Assembly: GCA_021740785.1 (NCBI GenBank)
Contig: JAIOZI010000004.1
Span: 1 to 64,000 of the forward strand
From: Melioribacteraceae bacterium
Lineage (GTDB): Bacteria; Bacteroidota; Ignavibacteria; Ignavibacteriales; Melioribacteraceae
Direction of reading: 5' to 3'
Length of the DNA: 64,000 nt
The translations under genes were made by a program, and so were the position numbers. Shown here in pieces: positions 8,793 to 18,188 of this stretch. The notes beneath the pieces were generated by a model. It was not told where the DNA came from. It searched no databases and saw only the letters and a program-made list of their open reading frames with translations. How positions within the stretch are numbered: position 1 is the first letter of the stretch; each line of letters opens with the position of its first letter.

Positions 8793-10634
8793 TTATCTAT
8801 TTTCTTTGGAAATATCGAACTGCCCGATTTTTAACAATGCAATAAATAGCAGATGCATGAACTCAACACTATATTGCTGTGGTAGTAATAATGAATGAGC
8901 AACTTCATTTCTTAAATTGATGCCAGTTTTTTCAATAAACAAAATTCTTAAAAATAATAAGTCATCTTCATCAAAAAGCTCTTTTATTTTGCTGTGATAT
9001 AAAAAGTCATTAATATCCAATTCTTCTGTAGTCAAACCATGCTTCCCTTTAATTTGTTTAGTGGTGGGTACTTCTTGAATACTTAAAAAATCTCTTAATA
9101 ATCCTTCTATTTTTAACGTTAAGGAATCAATAGGTGTGACATAATTTGGGAAATAGTTATAACCATTTTCAAGTAACTTTAGATGAAATAGATAATCATG
9201 AATAGACGGCATAATTACATCAAGCCAATTATATACTAGCCTTTTATTAAAAACTTTTCTTTCGAGGTTTTTACCAAACCAAGATTTTTTTTGAAATAAT
9301 GTTACAAGTGATGTAGTAGTTATTTTGCTATTCAATGTAGAATAGTAAATAATCCAATGTATAAAAGGCAATTTCAAGTTGTTCAATTGTAGCATATAGT
9401 TGCTAATTAAAAATTCTTTTCCTTTATCTTCACGTCCAATATTTTTAACGACATTTCCTCTTAAATCATGAAAAGCACTATCAATTAGAGTTAAAAACAC
9501 ACTTTTCTGCATCATATCGTCGGCTGCTTTTTCCATATCTGTCTTATTTGGTAATATAAATTTATCAGTAGCTAGGAAGATTATAATTTCTTCAAATGAA
9601 AAATCGTTCGCTATTCTCTTTGCTTCCTTTTCGATACTTTCTAGTGTTTTACTTAAATCAATTCCAAGAGGGACACCATTCATTGGTAGTTTTTCGGTAA
9701 GCTTTTTATTTGCTTTCTCTAATTGAGTAACTTTTTTATCATTCCCAGATGATTTGTAATAATGAATAGCTTTTTGGCAAAAATCTATTGCGGCTAGTTC
9801 ACTTGAATTCATTTTTATAAGAAGCTCATAAATTGAACCGATTTTGTTGAACCATTTTATTTTATCACTACTTTGTTCAATGAATTTTTGTCCAATAACT
9901 AACATGTCAATCGCCGGCCAATATTCATTTTCATTTAGTAATTTTCTGTGAAGATCATAAAATTTATTTTCGATTTTAGTTTTAATTAGATTTTTGAAAT
10001 ACTTTTTTTCATTTAGCACAAGATTTCCGATCTCAAGTTTTATTCGGTACTCATTAATTAGTGTGAAATGTATTTTTTTAATATAACTGTATAAATACTT
10101 GGAGGATTCATTAAAGCTATACTTGATTTGTTTTGATAGATAATAAAGATTCTTAAGATGGTGAGTTAATTTCAGACTAATGTTTGCTGATGAATTTAAT
10201 ACTTGTTGATGAATCTCTGGAATAATCTTAAAATAATTTTCTATTGCAGTTACAGCATATTTTTTATGTTTTTTTGGTGTTAACCAAAGAAGATGAGAGT
10301 AATGCAATTTTAGATAGGGATTCCGGGTTACTTCATAACGTTTTATTAGTTGTTGATATGTTTCTTCATCAAATTTCTTAAGTGAAGGATATTCTGCAAC
10401 AACATCATTTTTTGAATAATCACTAAAAATTGGATGTAGTTTGTTTTCGGTAATATTAAAATCAAGAAATTCACAATTTCTTTGTGCTAACACTGCTTCT
10501 CCTTTATGCTTCTGTTGAAGAGCTTTGTCTACAAATTGTCTAAATAAATCAGAAACTTCTGATAATTCATCAATTTTATAATCGGACTGATCGATTTTAT
10601 TAAAAATTTCTTCAAGAGAATTATAATTATTCAT
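8793..10634 (-). CDS. DUF4209-like protein with HEPN-type C-terminus
   Basis: A 613-residue cytosolic, mostly helical protein. The C-terminal region matches the DUF4209 pattern: SLTLKIEGLLRDFL, then TTEELDINDFL, then a terminal LRNEVAHSLL (R575-H580). RNEVAH fits the Rx4H motif of HEPN ribonucleases, so RNA cleavage is a reasonable inference. The N-terminal 330 residues contain TPR-like helices. DUF4209 proteins are common in defence islands. The start codon follows the truncated exonuclease gene by nine bases, and the downstream membrane-protein gene is 79 bases away. Confidence 0.72.
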   Translation of the reverse strand: MNNYNSLEEIFNKIDQSDYKIDELSEVSDLFRQFVDKALQQKHKGEAVLAQRNCEFLDFNITENKLHPIFSDYSKNDVVAEYPSLKKFDEETYQQLIKRYEVTRNPYLKLHYSHLLWLTPKKHKKYAVTAIENYFKIIPEIHQQVLNSSANISLKLTHHLKNLYYLSKQIKYSFNESSKYLYSYIKKIHFTLINEYRIKLEIGNLVLNEKKYFKNLIKTKIENKFYDLHRKLLNENEYWPAIDMLVIGQKFIEQSSDKIKWFNKIGSIYELLIKMNSSELAAIDFCQKAIHYYKSSGNDKKVTQLEKANKKLTEKLPMNGVPLGIDLSKTLESIEKEAKRIANDFSFEEIIIFLATDKFILPNKTDMEKAADDMMQKSVFLTLIDSAFHDLRGNVVKNIGREDKGKEFLISNYMLQLNNLKLPFIHWIIYYSTLNSKITTTSLVTLFQKKSWFGKNLERKVFNKRLVYNWLDVIMPSIHDYLFHLKLLENGYNYFPNYVTPIDSLTLKIEGLLRDFLSIQEVPTTKQIKGKHGLTTEELDINDFLYHSKIKELFDEDDLLFLRILFIEKTGINLRNEVAHSLLLPQQYSVEFMHLLFIALLKIGQFDISKENR

Positions 10635-10643
10635 ATTATTATC

Positions 10644-10889
10644 TCATTTATCCTTATTTAGAATTTCTTCTGTTGGCTCGTCTTTTACCATCTCAGCAGT
10701 GATGATGTTAATATCCGCAGCTTCTTTTGGTATTGGAATACTTGGAATAACTAATAATGTTTTGATTTCTTCGGTACCGTCTGGATTATATTTAAGTAAA
10801 GAGATTTGAACGATACGGACTGAATCTACTTTTATACCGGTAGTTTCGAGATCGAAAAAGACTATTGGGCGGTTTAGTTTGAGAGCCAT
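10644..10889 (-). pseudogene. Truncated DnaQ-like 3'-5' exonuclease
   Basis: Only the first 81 residues of a DEDD exonuclease remain. The ExoI motif FFDLETTG (residues 11-18) and the segment up to ITAEMVKDEPTEE are well preserved, but the protein stops there, so the ExoII and ExoIII motifs that complete the metal site are absent. Family members usually run to 160-200 residues or more. The ATG overlaps the stop of the metallopeptidase gene by one base (TAATG). The DUF4209 gene starts nine bases after its end, so the missing part was probably replaced when that gene arrived. Catalytic activity is unlikely. Confidence 0.75.
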
Positions 10890-11569
10890 TAATATTGTTC
10901 CGACATTGACATTCTTTTAGCTTCTTTTTTTGGAATCATTGAATGACCAAATTGGGAAAGCAAGTTAATAGCTTTCTTATATTCCGGATATATAACACCA
11001 AGTTTAAGCCAAAATTTGGTAGAGTGATTTGGAATTTTTGTATGTAATAATTCGTGATAGATTATATAATCAATTACATATTTCGGAGTGTGAATTAAAC
11101 GCCAATTAAGAGATATGTTCTTCTTCTTTGAGCAGTTACCCCACTTTGTATATGATGAACGAATAAAAACACGATTGTATTTCATCTTTGATTTCTGCGA
11201 TAATTCTTGCAATCTATCCTTTAGGTAATTCTTTGCAAACTTCTTGATATGATATTCCAGCTTGTCTGCATTAGTAATAATAATTTTATCTTTTAATTCG
11301 ATCTCAAATTTCTTTGTATCTTCATCAATGACACGAAATGGAGAACCAAACAACAATACTGAATTTTTTTTAACCGGTAAAATGGAGGTTCTAGCTTTGA
11401 AAAAATCGAGTTTATTATTTATCCAGTCCCCTTTTTGAATTAATATTTTATCTAACCGTGATTTAGAAATGTTTTGGGGTACAATAACTTTTACTTGTAA
11501 ATCTTCACTTACCTTTATTCTAATATGCTTAACCGGCTTTCTTATTATGTTAATATTAGATGAAGTCAT
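10889..11569 (-). CDS. M48/YgjP-like zinc metallopeptidase
   Basis: A 226-residue YgjP/DUF45 (SprT-like) metalloprotein. The zinc site is complete: HELLH at 172-176 and the third ligand His182 in NHSTKFW. The family signature WGNCSKKKNISLNWRLIHTP precedes it. The ATG begins directly after the stop of hsdR, so it is part of the restriction operon. YgjP-like genes are often found beside type I hsdR genes, but their job there is not settled. No signal peptide, so it is cytosolic. Confidence 0.85.
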   Translation of the reverse strand: MTSSNINIIRKPVKHIRIKVSEDLQVKVIVPQNISKSRLDKILIQKGDWINNKLDFFKARTSILPVKKNSVLLFGSPFRVIDEDTKKFEIELKDKIIITNADKLEYHIKKFAKNYLKDRLQELSQKSKMKYNRVFIRSSYTKWGNCSKKKNISLNWRLIHTPKYVIDYIIYHELLHTKIPNHSTKFWLKLGVIYPEYKKAINLLSQFGHSMIPKKEAKRMSMSEQY

Positions 11570-14500
11570 TTAGTTAATGGCGTAATTTTTTACAAAAATA
11601 TTTAATAGGCCTTCCAATAACTCATCGTTATCATAAATAGATAAAGAATCATATTCATCAAATTGTGCAAAAAGATTAATTAGTGTTTTCATTCTGTATA
11701 ATTCCGCATCGTTATTTTGCCAACCGGAATAAATTGATTTCTTTATGTTGTCTGCAAGACCTTTAGAAAAATCTTTTAGCAATTCTACATCAACAACTGC
11801 TACCTTATTTTTTAAAAGAGAAAAAACATCAAATGCAGCTTTGTCATCAAAGCCCAATTTTTTAGGGAGTTCAGAAGCAGAGTTAACTTCCGTAAATAGT
11901 TCTGAAAGATCAACCAGTAAATCACTAATCTCTTTTGCTTGGTTATCTTTTTCATTAATTAGATTTTCTAATCTATCTTGAAATTCTTGATAGATCGGGC
12001 TTTCATTTTCATTTAACTTAATAATGGTTTCAATATCACGAATAATTTTCTCTGCTTTATCAGATGGCTCCAAATTTAAGCGTTCCAAATTTTCTAAATA
12101 ATTTTCGTCAATAGTTATTTCTGGTAAATCACGTTTGAAGTTGAGCATCTTAGAGTTTTCTTGAATTAGCTTTCTAGTTTTAGCAGCAAAAAACTCTGCA
12201 TCAAAAGATTGGCGAACAAACTCCTCTAGATAAATTTCGTAGATGGTTAAGAGCCATAGATATTGATCTCTGTACTTTATAAGTTCTGGATAGGGAGAAA
12301 TTGCTTCATACAGATTAACAACATCCATTACACTTTGTCTGAACTTGGTTTGATCAATAGAGGATAAACGCTGAACGATAGCTCTACTGCATTCATAAGA
12401 ATCTTCTAATTGTATACCATCAAAGTATGACATTGCCGTTTCAATTGCCGGAGAAAAATTTTCAAAAAGTTTATCGACATCTTCGAAGGTGCCAATATCT
12501 TCTGGATCATAGTTGAGAGCTTCGTTATAATTTTTGAATACACCGACATAGTCAACTATTCTACCGAATTCCTTTTTAATACCGGTTTCTTTTATTTCAT
12601 AAGGTCTGTTTGTTCTAGCAATTGCTTGTAAAAGATTGTGATCTTTTAATGGACTATCTAAATACATTGTTTGTTCTATTGGAGCATCGAAACCGGTCAG
12701 AAGCATATTACAGACGATGAAAACCTTTAGGTTATTTCCGTTTCGTTTTTCTTCTTCAGTTATTCTTCTTTTGAATTTTTTAATCAGCTTTTTAAGGTCA
12801 CCTTCAGCAAGGTAATGATCTTTATATAGATTATAACGATACTCATCATCATAATTGCCTTGTGAGAAAACAATAGAAATTTCCGAAGGATCGAAGTACT
12901 TAGTTAATTCATTATAATAAAGAACACACGCTTCTTTATCACAAGCAACTATCTGAGCTTTGAAACCATTGGGTTCAACCGATTCACGAAAATCTTTTGC
13001 AATGTCTTCAGATAGAGCTTTAATTCTATCAGGATGCTTGAGGAAAACTTTCCAGGCTTGAACTTGACGTGCAACTATAGTTGTTTGATCTTCGGTTAGT
13101 TCTGAAGTAATATTTTCCCAGCCCTCTTTAATTTTATCTTTATCTAAATGCCATTTTTGAGGACCAAAAGTGTAATGAACAGGAACTGTTGCACCATCTT
13201 CAATAGCTTCTTTAATTTTATATCGGTCTAGGTAGTCACGAAATGTTTGAGTTGTTTTTAGAATTGGAGTGCCGGTAAAAGCGAAACGGCGAGCGTTAGG
13301 TAAGACTCGCATTAATTCACTATGAAAATCACCATACTGTGTTCTATGTGCTTCATCGATTAGGACGATAATATTATCTCTATCATCAACTTCATCCCCC
13401 AGCGAATCAAATTTTTGAACTGTAGAAATAATTACTTCAGAGGGTCTGTCTTTAATTTTTGCACGAAGCTGTGAGATACTTGTAGGTTTTGTTGTATTTG
13501 GGAAATCACAGTCTACGAAAGTACCGCTAAGTTGATCGACTAAATCCTTTCTATCAATAACTATATAAACAGTTGGGTCTTTAAGTTTGTCATTGTTTCT
13601 CAATTTATAAGCTGTGTATAACATAGTAAGACTTTTTCCAGAACCTTGAGTATGCCAAATGATACCGGTTTTAAGATCTTCATCAACAACACGTTTTACA
13701 ATTTTGTTTGCAGCGCGAAGTTGTTGATAACGTGCTACTTTTTTAACAATGCCACTATCGTCGGTTCTTTCAAATACAATATAATTTTGAAGAATATCGA
13801 GAACACGAGCGGGCTGCATTAATCCAACAATGCCAAATTTCATTTGTTCATGACGTGGAATATCGAGGAAGTATTGACCGTGTTCTTCTTTGAATTTAAT
13901 ACTATCTACTGGTTTATCTATTATTGGGTTTGGTACACTGATATCAATTGAGGCATCTTTCCATTCGAAAAAGTATGCTGCGGATGAACCGGGAATACCG
14001 TATTTAGTTAAATGACCATTACACGCGACACCAAAGAGATGAGTTTGAAATAATTTAACGGCACGAATTGAATAAGTTGAGAACTGTTTAACTCCTTCCA
14101 ACCAATTTGTACCTTTTTTTGCACTCGTTTTTGCTTCGATGGGAACGAGAGGAATACCGTTTACGAAACAGACAATATCCGTCTTAACTATTTTATAACC
14201 TTGTACCCAATACTGACGTGTTACCCAAAAAGAATTATTCCAAATGTTTTCAAAGTCGATGTAGTAAATGTCTTTGTCTTCTTCATTGATTGTAAGTGTT
14301 GTTCCTTCAACAAGGCGTTCTAAGAATTTTTCATTTCCGTCAATTGGGTTAGGATAGTTAAGATTTTGAACTAGGATGTCGTAAGCCTTTTGGGCGTCTT
14401 CTTCACCGATTGAGTTGATTTGTTGAATTTTTGATACTAGTACTTGTTCGATGATAGGGTTTGATAAAGGGCGTTTGTAGATTTGAAGATATTCACTGGT

Positions 14501-14578
14501 CTTGTATTCCCAGCCAATATTTTCAAGCCAACCGGTAACCGGTTTTTCTACTGCAAGTTTTTCTGAGATTTTGCTCAT
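11570..14578 (-). CDS. hsdR: Type I restriction enzyme, R (translocase/nuclease) subunit
   Basis: A 1002-residue HsdR that cuts unmethylated DNA after ATP-driven translocation. The nuclease site is D134...E148-A-K150 (LVPIEAK). Motor motifs are Walker A TQGSGKS (310-316), DEAH (408-411) and FTGTP shortly after. The C-terminal helical region that docks to the methylase core is present, so length and motifs indicate an intact subunit. It lies 41 bases downstream of the DUF262/DUF1524 gene and directly upstream of the metallopeptidase gene. It works with HsdM and HsdS encoded upstream in the same operon. Confidence 0.95.
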   Translation of the reverse strand: MSKISEKLAVEKPVTGWLENIGWEYKTSEYLQIYKRPLSNPIIEQVLVSKIQQINSIGEEDAQKAYDILVQNLNYPNPIDGNEKFLERLVEGTTLTINEEDKDIYYIDFENIWNNSFWVTRQYWVQGYKIVKTDIVCFVNGIPLVPIEAKTSAKKGTNWLEGVKQFSTYSIRAVKLFQTHLFGVACNGHLTKYGIPGSSAAYFFEWKDASIDISVPNPIIDKPVDSIKFKEEHGQYFLDIPRHEQMKFGIVGLMQPARVLDILQNYIVFERTDDSGIVKKVARYQQLRAANKIVKRVVDEDLKTGIIWHTQGSGKSLTMLYTAYKLRNNDKLKDPTVYIVIDRKDLVDQLSGTFVDCDFPNTTKPTSISQLRAKIKDRPSEVIISTVQKFDSLGDEVDDRDNIIVLIDEAHRTQYGDFHSELMRVLPNARRFAFTGTPILKTTQTFRDYLDRYKIKEAIEDGATVPVHYTFGPQKWHLDKDKIKEGWENITSELTEDQTTIVARQVQAWKVFLKHPDRIKALSEDIAKDFRESVEPNGFKAQIVACDKEACVLYYNELTKYFDPSEISIVFSQGNYDDEYRYNLYKDHYLAEGDLKKLIKKFKRRITEEEKRNGNNLKVFIVCNMLLTGFDAPIEQTMYLDSPLKDHNLLQAIARTNRPYEIKETGIKKEFGRIVDYVGVFKNYNEALNYDPEDIGTFEDVDKLFENFSPAIETAMSYFDGIQLEDSYECSRAIVQRLSSIDQTKFRQSVMDVVNLYEAISPYPELIKYRDQYLWLLTIYEIYLEEFVRQSFDAEFFAAKTRKLIQENSKMLNFKRDLPEITIDENYLENLERLNLEPSDKAEKIIRDIETIIKLNENESPIYQEFQDRLENLINEKDNQAKEISDLLVDLSELFTEVNSASELPKKLGFDDKAAFDVFSLLKNKVAVVDVELLKDFSKGLADNIKKSIYSGWQNNDAELYRMKTLINLFAQFDEYDSLSIYDNDELLEGLLNIFVKNYAIN

Positions 14579-14619
14579 AAATAAGACCCAATAATTTATT
14601 TAGATATAAAATAGCTATC

Positions 14620-16713
14620 TTAAGTATTTATAAAACCAGGGAATAGCAAATCTTCTTTAACCTCTTCGTTAGGGAATTTGAAAGCCCATCTTTTTTCAAT
14701 AAATGAAAGGAGCTTCAAACCTCTTTTTTTAATTGCTTCCGCATCCCAAGTAGTGTACTCACTGACTTCTATCTCAGAATGAGAACCATCTGAATAACCA
14801 TTTCTCAATTTCGCAGACTTAGAACTATATTTAGGTTTCTTCTTGTTCTCAAATGTATCGTTTTGTAAAGATGAATTGATTGACTTAGAAAGAAGTAACA
14901 TATTACCAAGAGAAGCACTTAGCTTATAGATCGAAGTTTCATCAAAGCCAGAAAAAATTTTTTCCCAATAAGTACTTAGAGTTTGAGGGAGAATATGTTC
15001 AACCGTGACAGAATCTTTAGGAGAATTAATTAAATCTGTCCAATAAACTTTTTGTTGACGACCTTCATTTAATAAATCCATTTCATATTCATAAAGTAGA
15101 TAACGAAGACCGTTCCAAGTGTAGTAACCATTCACATTGTTATCGCTGAATTTCTTAGCTAAATAAGCTCGAAAACTATCAGTATTAATGAACCCATCAG
15201 AATCAAATGAACTCTTCTCTCTATTCTCAATTTTTTTGATCAAGGCAGCCACATCAATATCTTTATTATTTAATTCGCGGGCTGCATTGTAAAATTCACT
15301 ATCGCCGTAGTTCCTATATGCACGGTTAATTGAAAAAACTACAAAAATGAATCTCTCAATTCTTGTAAACAATCTCTCACGCTGAGATGAGCTTTTAACA
15401 TTTAGCAGAATAGACATAACTAAAGGACGAAAGTAGCCCATACCGATTCTATTTAGGCGATCAAGCCAAAGTTTATCAGTTTCTGAAAGACTTTCCGATA
15501 GTTCCGGATAAAATGTATTGAACCAATGCTTTGCAGAAGATCTTAAGCTTAGGATATAATTCTTGATTTCTTCCGGGCCGAGATGAGAGACACTAATAGT
15601 TTGTATAGTTTCATTTTCCTCATCTGCACTATCAATATCGAAATCAGTTTTTTGCTCAATGGGTGAATCAAGTTCAACCTTAACTTCCTTTTTTTTGTGA
15701 ATATTTTGGGGAGTGAATTTTTCATCTAGTAAATATCGAATATAATCGTTTCCTTTTTCGCGCGAATACTTGAAATACATAATCCAATGCGCTCTTAGAA
15801 AATCATCATCATTCAAAGGTTTCTTCTCATTACGTCCCAGCTGATGATATATTTCTTTCCAAGTAAGATTAATATTTTCCCGAATGCTTGATCTTTCGGA
15901 TTTCTTTAATTCTTTATCAGGATATAAAGTTGTAAGATAGATAAGACGGTTTTTCAAAAGTTCTAAGTCGGAGAGCTTTTTACCACGATTATTCATTGTT
16001 TCGAATGCTACAAAAACATCAAACTCGTCCTTAATAATATATTCATTGAACAAAAATTTCTTAGTTAGTTTTTTATAGATATACTCTAAGCCCTCGAGAC
16101 CTTCTATTTCATACAAGTTTTTGAGTTGAGATGAGAAATATTTTTTTGCATTTCTAAGATTAAGAGTATAAAATGTTTCTTCAATTTCTCCTTCACCATC
16201 TTCATTGAAAATTCTGTAGCGCAAGTATTGATAGCTTGGATTATCAACTTCATAACCAAATTTATATGTTCTAAGTATTTTCTTACCGGGGGAATCTCTA
16301 TAAATGAATTTGCCGATAATTGAACTGAGTTTAAGAGTATCAGTTAAAAATATCTCATCGTAAGATTTACCTTTATTATCTTCGAGTGAAGAAATTAATT
16401 CAATAAGTGATTGAAGGAAGATTATAAACGTAGTTAATCGCTGCTGACCATCAACAATATGATACATTTTATAAGAATGGTCTTCAACTAACCAATACTC
16501 GGAATCTTCTTCTTCAACTTCTTCTGTTACCTCGCGCAAAGTGAGAACACCGGTATAATGAGAGCGGTCCTCGCTAAGATTAACTAAATCTTCCCAGAAA
16601 TCACGGAGAGGGTTACGAGTGTCTGAGGTGTGCCAAGCGAAACCTCTTTGGAAATCGGGGATTCTAAAAATTTTTTCTTTGAATACGCTGTCTAATGGGA
16701 TTGGGTCGTTCAT
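14620..16713 (-). CDS. GmrSD-type DUF262/DUF1524 protein
   Basis: A 697-residue protein of the GmrSD/type IV restriction superfamily. The N-terminal DUF262 (ParB-like nucleotidase fold) shows RIPDFQRGFAW (17-27) and IVDGQQRLTTF (DGQQR at 88-92). The C-terminal DUF1524 HNH-type nuclease has VEHILPQ (E572, H573) followed by GNMLLLSKSINSSLQN. Such enzymes typically restrict modified DNA. Here the gene lies between hsdS and hsdR on the same strand, preceded by 230 bases of hairpin elements and followed by hsdR after 41 bases. It probably shares the operon and adds a second restriction activity. Confidence 0.88.
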   Translation of the reverse strand: MNDPIPLDSVFKEKIFRIPDFQRGFAWHTSDTRNPLRDFWEDLVNLSEDRSHYTGVLTLREVTEEVEEEDSEYWLVEDHSYKMYHIVDGQQRLTTFIIFLQSLIELISSLEDNKGKSYDEIFLTDTLKLSSIIGKFIYRDSPGKKILRTYKFGYEVDNPSYQYLRYRIFNEDGEGEIEETFYTLNLRNAKKYFSSQLKNLYEIEGLEGLEYIYKKLTKKFLFNEYIIKDEFDVFVAFETMNNRGKKLSDLELLKNRLIYLTTLYPDKELKKSERSSIRENINLTWKEIYHQLGRNEKKPLNDDDFLRAHWIMYFKYSREKGNDYIRYLLDEKFTPQNIHKKKEVKVELDSPIEQKTDFDIDSADEENETIQTISVSHLGPEEIKNYILSLRSSAKHWFNTFYPELSESLSETDKLWLDRLNRIGMGYFRPLVMSILLNVKSSSQRERLFTRIERFIFVVFSINRAYRNYGDSEFYNAARELNNKDIDVAALIKKIENREKSSFDSDGFINTDSFRAYLAKKFSDNNVNGYYTWNGLRYLLYEYEMDLLNEGRQQKVYWTDLINSPKDSVTVEHILPQTLSTYWEKIFSGFDETSIYKLSASLGNMLLLSKSINSSLQNDTFENKKKPKYSSKSAKLRNGYSDGSHSEIEVSEYTTWDAEAIKKRGLKLLSFIEKRWAFKFPNEEVKEDLLFPGFINT

Positions 16714-16745
16714 ATTTATAACTCGGCATTTATTTTGTTTTTGTA

Positions 16746-16883
16746 AACCGTTAAAACGGTTATTAATATGCTGAACAATACTGCTTCTCCCACAAATGAA
16801 TTTGTGGGTTAATGTTAAAATCTTATGGGGCTAAAGCCCGAGTATTTTTTTGCTTCTAGCTATCCGTCGGTTGAAACCGATGG
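16746..16883. repeat. Cluster of four REP-type hairpins
   Basis: Four stems in 138 bases: AACCGTT/AACGGTT (16746-16761), CCCACAAAT/ATTTGTGGG (16789-16808), GGGGCT/AGCCCG (about 16828-16840) and CCGTCGGTTgaaACCGATGG (16864-16883). The last resembles REP elements mobilised by Y1/RAYT transposases. The cluster splits hsdMS from the rest of the operon. Confidence 0.75.
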
Positions 16884-16943
16884 CAATTGATAAAGCTATT
16901 TATTTACCATACCACAATTAAAATCATGGTTAATAGTAATTTT

Positions 16944-18188
16944 CTACTCTTCCTCTTTGAGAAACTTTTGGAACTTGTTAAGGTCTATTCTTTTTTCGCC
17001 GGTTAATAGATTTTGCATTAAGGATTTTTTGAGTTTTTCTAAATTCTTTATTTTTTCATTTTTCTGATTAACCAAACCCGATAATGGTTTTATTTTTGCT
17101 GCAATTACATTTTGTTCTGATCTGGGTGGAAGTGGAATCGTAATTTTCTTAATAGAATTTTGAAACAAGTTAGATTGAACAGCAGATGATAACTCAACTT
17201 TAATTTGTTTCTGAATAATTGGTGATTGGAATAACATTTCAAAATAAATCGGATTAATAAATTGCTTTTCGTATTGTATTATAGCTACGCTACGAACCAT
17301 AGCAAAATCGAAATTATCTGGGACAAGACACACATTACCAATTGTACCAGAACAAGAAACTAATAGATCGTCTTTTTCTGGTTTAATTCGCTTGTAAATC
17401 TTTTTAAGGGTATCTTCGTCCACGTAGTCAACGTCATCTAATTGCAACGCACTATTCTTAATATTCCTAGCAGATAGTAGATAGTAACCTTTGGCCGATC
17501 TGGGAGGGGTTACGTGTTCTCCATCCGTCACACGCGTTGCCGCATCTTTTATTTTTAAAACCTTCCAGGTTTTGGGTAATAACCCAAGTTTCCTATCTTC
17601 ACATAATTCATCTTTTGCGTGCCAGGTGCCGTCGGGTTTAAGTTTGCCGGTTAGTAGATTTTGCATTAAGGATTTTTTTAGGCGTTCTGCTTTTGTGATT
17701 GTTTCTTTTGTTGCTTGTATAAGCTCGTCAACGGTTGAGAGGATTTTTGCTATGGCTTTTTGTTCAGGTAATTCTGGTTTGAAGATTGCCAAATTTTTAA
17801 GGATTCCCTTATCAACGTGAGGAATACCAGAACCAGCTGTTTTTGCTTTGAGAATATATTCAAGATATTTCATCGAGTAGATAAAATATCTTTTGTGAAA
17901 TTGATCTTCATCAATAATTAATTTCGTCATTGTAGAAGCTAATACACCAGACTTACTAATAAATATTTCGCCAGCATTCGAACCATCCCAAAGAACGATT
18001 ACTTCATCATCGTCGACTTCAACAAGTCTACCATTCGGCGAAACATAAATAGGTTGAGATATACCCCTTAAGTATTCAGGAGATAAATATGGTTTTAAAC
18101 CTTCTTTGTAAGAATCAAAAGTTTCGCTTGGAGCTTTACCTTTTTGGTAGGCTATATACGAACCAATTTTAACTATGCTATTACTCAT
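16944..18188 (-). CDS. hsdS: Type I restriction enzyme, S (specificity) subunit
   Basis: A HsdS subunit of about 414 residues that gives sequence recognition to both methylation and cleavage. It has two target-recognition domains, each followed by a conserved helical spacer: LPEQKAIAKILSTVDELI and SEQNVIAAKIKPL, both ending in the identical KKSLMQNLLTG. The ATG at 18188 overlaps the stop of hsdM (ATGAGTAA); a GTG one codon earlier is also possible. Two 33-bp direct repeats encode the repeated KKSLMQNLLTG segments, a possible substrate for domain swapping. Confidence 0.93.
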   Translation of the reverse strand: MSNSIVKIGSYIAYQKGKAPSETFDSYKEGLKPYLSPEYLRGISQPIYVSPNGRLVEVDDDEVIVLWDGSNAGEIFISKSGVLASTMTKLIIDEDQFHKRYFIYSMKYLEYILKAKTAGSGIPHVDKGILKNLAIFKPELPEQKAIAKILSTVDELIQATKETITKAERLKKSLMQNLLTGKLKPDGTWHAKDELCEDRKLGLLPKTWKVLKIKDAATRVTDGEHVTPPRSAKGYYLLSARNIKNSALQLDDVDYVDEDTLKKIYKRIKPEKDDLLVSCSGTIGNVCLVPDNFDFAMVRSVAIIQYEKQFINPIYFEMLFQSPIIQKQIKVELSSAVQSNLFQNSIKKITIPLPPRSEQNVIAAKIKPLSGLVNQKNEKIKNLEKLKKSLMQNLLTGEKRIDLNKFQKFLKEEE

